Shown here piece by piece: positions 1 to 4,913 of a stretch of 5,271 bases of DNA. The translations under genes and the position numbers were made by a program. Location of the stretch: NCBI GenBank assembly GCA_964353405.1, contig CAYGWJ010000322.1:1-5271 (forward strand), given 5' to 3'. The number at the start of each line of letters is the position of its first letter. The stretch's first letter is position 1. This DNA is from JBGLNJ01 sp964353405. Lineage in GTDB: Bacteria > Chloroflexota > Anaerolineae > Fen-1058. The notes under the pieces were generated by a model. It saw only the letters and a program-made list of their open reading frames with translations, was not told the origin of the DNA and did no database searches.

Positions 1-449
1 TACTTGGCGACCGGCTTGGACTGGGGTGAATGCCCAGTGGTCAGGCCACGTTTGTTGAGTTCATCCTCCAGTCTTTGCAGGATGACACCCGCCTCGACCG
101 TGGCCTGCATATTGTATTCATCGATCTTGATAATCCGGTTCAAATCCCGGGCGTCCACAACCAGAGTGTTTTCCTTCCAGTTCTCCAGTCCGCCCTCTGT
201 GGCTGTCTTTCCAGCTCTTGGTATTACGTTGATTCCATGCTCGTTGCACATGGATAGCAACCGTGCCGTTTCCTCCGTCGTCCTGGGATAGACAATCGCC
301 ACAGGAATCGGCACATCCAGAACCTTCCTTGCTTTCGCATATTTCTTATAACGATCAGCCGCAGCGTCGTAGAGTTCATCAGCTGCCGTGTTGATCTGAC
401 TCGCCGGAAGTATCCCCGACACCAACTCTAGAATTGTGTTTCTGTCCAA
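1..449 (-). CDS. FAD-binding oxidase, GlcD/alkylglycerone-phosphate synthase type, N-terminal part (runs off left edge)
   Basis: Reading the minus strand from a TTG at 449-447 gives 149 codons that stay open to the window edge. The protein has a helical N-terminus (residues 1-45), then the start of a PCMH-type FAD-binding domain. 'PVAIVYPRTTEETARLLSMC' (49-68) is the usual opening, 'PRAGKTATEGG' (77-87) lies where the family has its glycine-rich FAD diphosphate loop, 'TLVVDARDLNRIIKID' (95-110) and 'ATVEAGV' (116-122) follow, and 'GHSPQSKPVA' (139-148) resembles the next conserved loop of the AGPS/GlcD group. Such enzymes are flavoproteins that oxidise 2-hydroxyacids or related substrates; the specificity-determining C-terminal domain is outside the window, so the substrate is unknown. 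The start is TTG: no ATG lies in frame upstream, a GGGAG Shine-Dalgarno sits at 459-463 nine bases away, and a promoter lies just before it. The glycine-poor FAD loop (RAGKTATEGG rather than the common RGGGTxxxGG) is unusual. Confidence 0.85.
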   Translation of the reverse strand, partial: MDRNTILELVSGILPASQINTAADELYDAAADRYKKYAKARKVLDVPIPVAIVYPRTTEETARLLSMCNEHGINVIPRAGKTATEGGLENWKENTLVVDARDLNRIIKIDEYNMQATVEAGVILQRLEDELNKRGLTTGHSPQSKPVAK

Positions 450-478
450 GGCGCCCTTCTCCCTTCTGATTTTTGGTG

Positions 479-507
479 ATTGTAAAGCCGCACGTCCCAA
501 TTGTCAA
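479..507 (-). promoter_or_regulatory. sigma70-type promoter of the FAD oxidase gene
   Basis: On the minus strand a perfect -35 box TTGACA (507-502) is followed after exactly 17 bases by TACAAT (484-479), one base from the consensus -10. Transcription would start near 472, giving a leader of about 22 bases that contains the GGGAG ribosome-binding site (459-463) before the TTG start at 449. The match in both boxes and spacing is too good to be a likely accident, and it supports the minus-strand reading of the first gene. Confidence 0.8.
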
Positions 508-581
508 GAAAATTAGAGACTGTAGCACACCTACCGGCGTGCAAATGCTAAAAAGTTCGTTTTGGGGTAGACTGGGAAGCT

Positions 582-1304
582 ATGAAAAAGAATCCTTCTA
601 CTCCCAGAGTCAAACTGGGGCCAGGTGAATACCAGCCCGACATCGCGTTCACCAAGCTGGAAGATCTACCGAAAGCCAAGGTCATCAAGCGACGGCGGAA
701 TTATGAACATCTGCCCTGTCCTAATTGTGGCAAGTCGGCTTTTCGGGACAAGGTTTTCACTCGGTAACTGCATGACGTCGGTGACTTGGTGACCGGACGG
801 CCGCATGAACTGCAAATCCTGTACTCACAACACTATTGTTCGGCATGTGACCAGTACCTCAACGCCGACCTGTCGGACGTGGCCCCCCCGCGTGGACATT
901 ACACGCACCGGGTCATGGCCTTGGCGGTGCGGGTGGTGGTGGAAGATGGCCTGCCGTACCGCGCCGCCAGTTGGCATCTCTGGCGCGACCACCGTGTGTT
1001 TGTCCCCTTTGCGACCATCCAGAACTGGGTGGAGGCAGGGGGGAAAAGGGCGAGTGACCGGTGGGAGACCGAGTATCTGGCCTGGGCCTTGGCCGACTTT
1101 TCTGGCTACCTCGCGATTGACGAACTCTACGATGGGCCTTGGTGCGTGTTGTCCATCGTGGACAACCGAACCTTCAAGCGACTCTTTTACCAAGTCCTGG
1201 ATCACGACCCGACGCACGAGGATATGCTGGCCTTTTTCCAGCGGTTTCAGGCTGTCTTGCAAGCACGTCAGTTGACGGTGCGCGGCATTACGACCGACGG
1301 CTCG
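582..1304 (+). pseudogene. zinc-ribbon DDE-type transposase, broken by a stop and truncated at its 3' end
   Basis: One reading frame runs from ATG 582 (weak GGGAAG at 574-579) to about 1304, with a single in-frame TAA at 765-767 (codon 62). Before the stop is a CPNC pair (residues 46-49) and after it a CSAC pair (86-89), together a CxxC...CxxC zinc ribbon split by the stop. Then come a helix-turn-helix-like segment 'YRAASWHLWRDHRVFVPFAT' and the catalytic core: 'LAIDELYDG' (likely first catalytic Asp, about 1116-1134) and 'GITTDGS' (likely second, about 1284-1304). This layout is typical of a DDE transposase seen repeatedly in Chloroflexota and related genomes; I cannot name the IS family with confidence. 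Homology stops just after ITTDGS, where aldehyde oxidoreductase sequence begins in another frame. The missing part would hold the final acidic residue and the right end of the element, so no terminal inverted repeats can be paired. The left end presumably lies in 508-581. The enzyme cannot be active in this form. Confidence 0.85.
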
Positions 1305-2284
1305 ATCCGGTTTATGGAGGCGCCGAGTACGAGGCCATGGCGGCCCTTGGCTCAGCCTGCGATGTGAAGGATAACCTGGCTGTGCTCAAAGCCAATGAAC
1401 TGTCCAATGCCTATGGGCTGGATGCCATCTCTACTGGCATGGTGATTGCCTTTGTCACAGAGTGTTTTGAGAATGGGATCCTGACCCGTGGCGACGCTGC
1501 GCGTGGCGGGCTGGATTACCGCTGGGACAACGCCGACCCGCCATGCGGCGTGGCGCGTTCTGTGGAGATGATCGCGCGGCGCGAAGGCTTTGGCGACATC
1601 ATGGCCGAAGGGGTCGCGCGCATGAGCGCCCGCTTTGGACCGGCGTCACAGCCATTCAATCTGACGGTCAAAGGCCAAGAGTTGCCCATGCACGAGCCAC
1701 GGCTCAAGGCCGCCTTGGGCGTTGGCTACGCGGTGGCCCCAGTGAGCGCCGACCACATGATGAACATGCACGACACCGGCTACTCGTATGATAGCGACTC
1801 GCTGAGGCGGGTAAACTCGGCTGCGGGCAGGCCGATCGCGCCGGTGCCCCCCAACGTGCTGAACGAAGACAAGATGCAGATCTTTCACCATGAAGTGAAC
1901 TGGGCGCATTTCCAGGACTGTGCTGTGATCTGCCAGTTCTACTGCTACAATTACGACCACCTGGCGCAAGCCCTCTCGGGTGTGAGTGGCGTCAAGTACA
2001 GCCTTCACGATATTCTCGCAGTGGGCGCCCGGGCACAGACGTTGGCGCGACTGTTCAACCTGCGGGAAGGGTTCTCCGCGGCGGATGATCGTCTGCCCAA
2101 GCGAGTGATGAAGGCCTTTACCGCCGGGCCGCTGGCTGGGATTGAGATCACGGAGGAGCGATTTGCTTGGGCCAGGCGCCGCTTCTACGAGTTGATGAAA
2201 TGGGATGCGGAGACAGGCGTGCCCACCGACGAATGCCTGCGCGAACTGGCCATAGACCATCTTGCTGCTGTCACATTCGCCTGA
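1301..2284 (+). pseudogene. aldehyde:ferredoxin oxidoreductase (tungsten AOR family), C-terminal half only
   Basis: Frame 2 from 1301 to the TGA at 2282-2284 encodes about 327 residues of AOR-family domains 2 and 3; full members are usually about 600 residues or more. Landmarks are 'YGGAEYEAMAALGSACD' near the start, 'ANELSNAYGLDAISTG', 'EGFGDIMAEGVARM', 'VKGQELPMHEPR' (about 1667-1702) and 'DCAVICQFYCYN' (about 1916-1951). In the last, an Asp five residues before a Cys (1931-1933) matches the known D-x4-C arrangement that contributes the fourth cluster cysteine and a pterin contact. AORs oxidise aldehydes to carboxylates with ferredoxin as acceptor. The N-terminal tungstopterin-binding domain and the C-x2-C-x3-C cluster motif that should come earlier are missing, replaced by transposase sequence, so this cannot be a working enzyme. 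The ATG at 1139 lies inside transposase DNA and the first ATG within AOR sequence (1337) has no ribosome-binding site. The AOR part itself has no internal stop or frameshift, so the truncation is recent or artefactual. 'GYAVAPVSADHMMNMHDT' differs from the usual ATSNRGACH-like segment and points to a divergent subfamily. Confidence 0.88.
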
Positions 2285-2288
2285 GCAA

Positions 2289-2382
2289 AAAGTAGCTTGT
2301 GTGGCCCCTGGGACTGCCCAGGGGTTGCGACGCCCGTCGTCCCCATAGCTACTTTATGGTCTCCAGAGGGGCCGCCACACAA
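2289..2382. repeat. cluster of nested and crossing inverted repeats (possible structured RNA)
   Basis: Five bases after the AOR stop, four helices can form. (a) AAAGTAGCT 2289-2297 with AGCTACTTT 2347-2355, 9 bp. (b) TTGTGTGG 2297-2304 with CCACACAA 2375-2382, extended by CCCCT 2305-2309 with AGGGG 2367-2371, with a CCG bulge between the two blocks. (c) CCCCTGGG 2305-2312 with CCCAGGGG 2317-2324 around an ACTG loop. (d) CGAC 2328-2331 with GTCG 2336-2339, flanked by GGGG 2321-2324 and CCCC 2341-2344. Helices (a) and (b) cross in pseudoknot order, and (c) competes with the inner part of (b) and with the GGGG of (d). No U-run follows, so it is not a standard terminator. Function unknown: it could be an mRNA 3'-end structure, a palindromic mobile-element end or a small RNA. 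I do not recognise it as a known riboswitch. Confidence 0.55.
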
Positions 2383-2460
2383 AGGGAAAACAGCACTGCT
2401 GACGGCTGCGTCGCTATTGAAGAGTTGCTCTGCACGAAGGCTGTGGAGATTGCGTTGTAG

Positions 2461-2502
2461 CTCATAACCCGGAGGTCGTTGGTTCGAATCCAACCCCCGC
2501 AA
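2461..2502 (+). pseudogene. 3' half of initiator tRNA-fMet (CAT), 5' half missing or decayed
   Basis: From the anticodon loop onward the sequence is a textbook initiator tRNA: loop CTCATAA 2461-2467 with CAT at 2463-2465, stem strand CCCGG 2468-2472, variable AGGTC 2473-2477, T-stem GTTGG/CCAAC with loop TTCGAAT (2478-2494), acceptor strand CCCCGCA 2495-2501 and discriminator A 2502. The CCC at positions 39-41 and the CCCCGCA-A acceptor end are initiator hallmarks. No CCA is encoded. The five bases before the loop (TGTAG) do not pair with CCCGG, and no GCGGGG acceptor strand lies upstream, so a normal cloverleaf cannot form. Upstream 'TGGAG' (2444-2448) and 'TAGCTC' (2458-2463) resemble the fMet D-arm, so this may be a decayed full gene with an internal deletion rather than a pure 3' fragment. 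A native-looking terminator follows nine bases later. Confidence 0.75.
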
Positions 2503-2510
2503 TAAAATGG

Positions 2511-2535
2511 AAAAGGCACTTGCAAGTGCCTTTTT
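2511..2535 (+). terminator. Rho-independent terminator after the tRNA-fMet remnant
   Basis: AAAAGGCAC (2511-2519) pairs with GTGCCTTTT (2526-2534) around the loop TTGCAA, and the T-run continues to 2535. The whole of 2511-2534 is a perfect palindrome, so it could also terminate minus-strand transcription. Its place just after the tRNA 3' end suggests it is the original tRNA terminator. Confidence 0.85.
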
Positions 2536-2564
2536 CGCTCAAGTTGGCCTGAATCGGATGGGAG

Positions 2565-2606
2565 CTAAAGACCCGCAGATCATTGGTTCGAATCCAATTC
2601 CGGTAA
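2565..2606 (+). pseudogene. second tRNA-like 3' half (identity not assigned)
   Basis: A second segment has the spacing of a tRNA 3' half: a 7-base loop CTAAAGA (2565-2571), CCCGC, variable AGATC (2577-2581), a 5-bp T-stem ATTGG/CCAAT around TTCGAAT (2582-2598), a seven-base acceptor-like strand TCCGGTA (2599-2605) and A 2606. The T-arm is perfect. The anticodon stem fails: upstream GGGAG pairs with CCCGC at only three of five positions, and no TACCGGA acceptor strand is found upstream. A D-arm-like GCTCAAGTTGG (2537-2547) overlaps the end of the preceding terminator T-run. The loop would read AAA as anticodon, which is not a normal bacterial tRNA, so I do not assign an amino acid. It is probably a decayed tRNA or an integration-site fragment. 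Confidence 0.5.
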
Positions 2607-2890
2607 CCTCTGGAACAAAGACCACCAGATCAGGTTTTCTAGGCAAACCCAGTGATCTCAGGTTCGCGCAATTCTCTTCCGAGGAGGGTTTCAACATGAA
2701 CCGTAGATCGCCGGGCTTTTTATTGTCAGAAGTCACCGTTGGGTGCCTGCCTCTTTGGTCAGGCGGCGGAAGCCTGCGGGCCCACGAGGCTTGGCAGTAA
2801 CGAACGTATTCTCATGATGATTCCGATGTTCCTAAAAGTTTGCACAAAGCATTTCGCGTCACTGGCGTGTCTCGCATTCTGGCAAGAGGT
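2607..2890. other. intergenic stretch without a recognisable gene
   Basis: No convincing protein gene is seen on either strand. The short open frames here have no family-like motifs, and the minus-strand one gets its 'GFEP' from the antisense of the tRNA T-arm. Small inverted repeats occur, for example AAGCCT 2770-2775 with AGGCTT 2787-2792 around an 11-base loop, but none has a terminator T-run. A GAGGAGGG run followed by ATG at about 2681-2698 looks like a ribosome-binding site, but the frame it opens (to 2800) shows nothing recognisable. Confidence 0.5.
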
Positions 2891-2908
2891 CATCTTGGCT
2901 CGCGCTTA

Positions 2909-2917
2909 TGCTATAAT
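2909..2917 (+). promoter_or_regulatory. extended -10 promoter of the LacI-like gene
   Basis: TGC followed by the perfect -10 hexamer TATAAT (2912-2917) makes an extended -10 element. At the usual spacing of 16-18 bases upstream there is no good -35 (GTCATC or similar), which extended -10 promoters tolerate. Transcription is expected at about 2923-2926, only one to four bases before the ATG at 2927, implying a leaderless or nearly leaderless mRNA. TTGGCT at 2895-2900 is too close (11 bases) to serve as the -35. Confidence 0.7.
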
Positions 2918-2926
2918 ATTCAAGAC

Positions 2927-4297
2927 ATGAAGCCTCCTTTGGCGCGCTCTGTTCCAACGGTCGGTGTCCTGGCTGCCTGGCAGGTCTATGAAGGTACGAC
3001 GGTGGATGGGTACCTGCATGTCTTGTTCGACGGTATTCGCGCCGCCGCGCGTGATCGCGGCTGCAACCTTCTCCTCGGCTGCGGTGTTGCCCCGCCTGTT
3101 CCTCGTCGCCTTTTGATGCCAGCCTGGCCCGTCCCGATGCCAGACACTCTATTCGTGCCGGTCGGCTCGTGGAACACGGATGGCTTGCTCGTCGTGCCCA
3201 ACTGCCTGTCCAGTGAGCGATTGGCCTACGTGCACAGCCTGATGGCCGACGGCCATCGCATCGTGTTTGCCGGCTCGCCAGACCTGAGACCGGCCGTCGC
3301 TGTGGACAACGCCAGCGGCATTGATCAGGCGATTGAACATCTCGTCGCGCATGGACACCAGCGGATTGCCTATATCGCGGGGCCGGTCGGCCAGTCTGGT
3401 GATAGCCTCGAGCGGCTGGACGCCTATCGAGCCGCACTGGAGCGGCTGAACCTGGCCATTGACCCGCGCCTGATCGCCTACGCCGATCAGGCCGACGACA
3501 TCGAAAGCGGGCGGCAGGCCATGCACAGAATCCTGGCCGCCGATGTTTCTTTTTCGAGTTTGCTCACCTACAACGATTGGGTCGCCATCGGCGCGATGCA
3601 AACGCTCAAATCAGCCGGATTCGAAACGCCGCTTGATGTGGCCGTGATCGGTTTTGATGACCGCTTGCACGCGCGAGTGCAGACTCCGCCGTTGACCACC
3701 GTGCGCCATCCAACTTTCGACCTCGGCTACCAGTCGCTGGTCGCACTGTTGGATTTGATGGATGGAAATTGGGATGGGGGCGCACCCATCCGCATTCCAA
3801 CGCGACTGATCGTTCGCCAGTCATGCGGATGTCGCACGGGTATCACGCTGGCGTTGACCCCCGAAGGGGGGAGCGCAACGACGTCCTCGCGCGCGGCTGT
3901 GCCAGCGCCCGCGCAAGCCACACATTCGACATTCGCGCGTAGGATGGCGGAGGCCGCCGCCGTGGAGGCGCGTCATTATGACCTTGACGATCTCGATGCG
4001 ATGAATGAGCGTTTGCTCGCAGCCCTGGCTTCAGGCGTTGTACCCAACGCCATCGAGCAGGGAAAAGTCTCTGTGTTCAATCAGACGCTCGCGGACATTC
4101 TGCAAGACACCCTGGCGCGCGATGAGGACATTTACATCTGGCACGCGGCGATCTCGGCGCTGCAAAACGAGATGGCGCAAGAGCCGGCCTTGTCCGAGCT
4201 GCACGACCATCTCATCCAAGATCGAGACAGTAAGGAACGGGGGAGGCTCACATTGCTCCAAACATCTCCCCCGCCCAGTAGAAACTCGACCGAATAA
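2927..4297 (+). CDS. LacI/GalR-type periplasmic-binding-domain protein lacking the DNA-binding HTH
   Basis: The 456-residue protein opens directly with the first strand of a LacI-family ligand-binding fold ('PTVGVLAAWQV', residues 10-20). It continues through 'DGLLVVP' (85-91), 'HRIVFAGSP' (110-118), 'AVAVDNASGIDQAIEHLVAH' (123-142), 'RIAYIAGP' (146-153), 'RLDAYRAAL' (163-171), 'LLTYNDWVAIGAMQTLKSAG' (212-231), 'VAVIGFDD' (238-245) and 'TTVRHPTFDLG' (257-267), ending at 'RLIVRQSCGC' (293-302). This is the Peripla_BP_3 type that binds sugars or other small ligands. The LacI helix-turn-helix that should precede it is absent, and there is no signal peptide. After 302 comes a low-complexity linker, then a helical region (about 335-430) like the connectors that join such domains to GAF, kinase or cyclase outputs in larger sensors; here no output domain follows and the last 25 residues look unrelated. 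I chose ATG 2927 over TTG 2840 because the promoter lies between them; no ribosome-binding site precedes it, fitting leaderless translation. Role inferred: ligand sensing. Confidence 0.8.
   Translation: MKPPLARSVPTVGVLAAWQVYEGTTVDGYLHVLFDGIRAAARDRGCNLLLGCGVAPPVPRRLLMPAWPVPMPDTLFVPVGSWNTDGLLVVPNCLSSERLAYVHSLMADGHRIVFAGSPDLRPAVAVDNASGIDQAIEHLVAHGHQRIAYIAGPVGQSGDSLERLDAYRAALERLNLAIDPRLIAYADQADDIESGRQAMHRILAADVSFSSLLTYNDWVAIGAMQTLKSAGFETPLDVAVIGFDDRLHARVQTPPLTTVRHPTFDLGYQSLVALLDLMDGNWDGGAPIRIPTRLIVRQSCGCRTGITLALTPEGGSATTSSRAAVPAPAQATHSTFARRMAEAAAVEARHYDLDDLDAMNERLLAALASGVVPNAIEQGKVSVFNQTLADILQDTLARDEDIYIWHAAISALQNEMAQEPALSELHDHLIQDRDSKERGRLTLLQTSPPPSRNSTE
4238..4273 (+). other. stable hairpin at the 3' end of the LacI-like gene
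   Basis: CGGGGGAG (4238-4245) pairs perfectly with CTCCCCCG (4266-4273) around a 20-base loop. It lies in the last codons of the LacI-like gene, about 70 bases before the sigma factor start. No T-run follows, so it is not an intrinsic terminator; it might protect or pause the transcript between the two genes. It also coincides with the point where the LacI-like protein loses resemblance to its family. Confidence 0.5.
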
Positions 4298-4340
4298 ACT
4301 GACCTGTACCCTCGTTAACAGAAGCAGAAAAGAGGCTAGC

Positions 4341-4913
4341 GTGATTAGCGCGGCAGCACCGCCGGGAGAAATCGAACACAACCTGGTCACCCGGGCCCAG
4401 CAAGGCGACCGAGAGGCTTTTAGCGAGCTGGTGCGCTGCCACCGGGAGGGCGTCATCAACGTGGTGTATCGGATGTGCGGGGACGCCGGTTTGGCCGAGG
4501 ACGCCGCGCAAGAGGCGTTCATCCGCGCCTGGCAGCACCTGGCCAGTTACCAGCCTCGCTCGCCTTTTCGCAATTGGGTGTACCGCATCGCCGCCAACGT
4601 TGCGCTGGACGCGCTGCGCGCGCTGCGCCGCGAAAAGGAAACGGTGGATGTAGATGCAGTGCCCGTGGCGGCGCCTGGCCCGGGGCCGGAGGCCGCGCTG
4701 ATCGAAAAAGAGCGAGCCGAGCGGGTCAGGCAAGCTGTCCTGGCCTTGCCGCCGGCCAGCCGCGCCGTGCTGGTTTTGCGCGAATACGAGGGCCTGTCCT
4801 ATCAAGAAATCGCCTACACATTGGATATTCCTATGGGCACGGTCATGTCACGCCTGAACTATGCTCGCAGCCGGATACGAGAATCGTTGGCCGCCTACCT
4901 GGAGGTGCCATGA
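4341..4913 (+). CDS. ECF-type RNA polymerase sigma factor
   Basis: The 190-residue protein has the two domains of an extracytoplasmic-function sigma-70 factor and nothing else. Region 2 spans about residues 15-97, with 'LVTRAQQGDREAFSELV' (15-31), the core-binding helix 'LAEDAAQEAFIRAWQHL' (51-67) and 'FRNWVYRIAANVALDALR' (76-93) for -10 recognition. An Ala/Pro-rich linker (about 103-120) follows, then region 4 (about 124-187) with 'LALPPASRAVLVLREYEGLS' (134-153) and the -35-binding helix-turn-helix 'EIAYTLDIPMGTVMSRLNYA' (156-175). It would direct RNA polymerase to a dedicated set of promoters. GTG 4341 is chosen as start: AGAGG at 4331-4335 lies five bases upstream, and the open frame before it overlaps the LacI-like gene and lacks any sigma-like sequence. 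The stop overlaps the next gene's ATG (ATGA, 4910-4913), so translation is probably coupled to that of the anti-sigma factor. No convincing separate promoter was seen in 4298-4340; transcription may come from the upstream gene or from within it. Confidence 0.93.
   Translation: MISAAAPPGEIEHNLVTRAQQGDREAFSELVRCHREGVINVVYRMCGDAGLAEDAAQEAFIRAWQHLASYQPRSPFRNWVYRIAANVALDALRALRREKETVDVDAVPVAAPGPGPEAALIEKERAERVRQAVLALPPASRAVLVLREYEGLSYQEIAYTLDIPMGTVMSRLNYARSRIRESLAAYLEVP

Noticed and set aside
4..291. Plus-strand open frames at 4-291 and 30-257
   Set aside because: They are antisense to the FAD oxidase, which has clear family motifs, a promoter and a ribosome-binding site on the minus strand.
508..581. 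Left terminal inverted repeat of the insertion sequence
   Set aside because: The right end is missing, so no pair can be matched; small internal repeats such as GCAC/GTGC are within chance.
1646..2260. Long minus-strand open frame opposite the AOR fragment
   Set aside because: It is a shadow of the G+C-rich AOR coding frame and shows no recognisable family sequence.
2185..2502. Minus-strand open frame starting 'MRGLDSNQRPPGYE'
   Set aside because: This peptide is what the antisense of a tRNA 3' half encodes, and the frame runs through the inverted-repeat cluster into the AOR gene.
2461..2502. tRNA-fMet interrupted by a group I intron in the anticodon loop
   Set aside because: No 5' exon (GCGGGG acceptor strand, CGGGCT end) is found in the 180 bases upstream and no group I core was recognised.
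2507..2800. Plus-strand open frame 2507-2800 and minus-strand 2539-2736
   Set aside because: They begin in or cross the terminator and the second tRNA-like segment; 'GFEP' again comes from antisense T-arm sequence and there is no domain-like content.
4234..4260. GGAAC at 4234-4238 as an ECF-type -35 box for autoregulation of the sigma gene
   Set aside because: No convincing ECF -10 motif lies 16-17 bases downstream and the site sits inside the GC hairpin; the match is too short to support.
4005..4340. Upstream extension of the sigma factor frame to ATG 4005
   Set aside because: The added residues overlap the LacI-like gene in another frame, are Arg/Ser-rich noise, and the GTG at 4341 has a proper ribosome-binding site.
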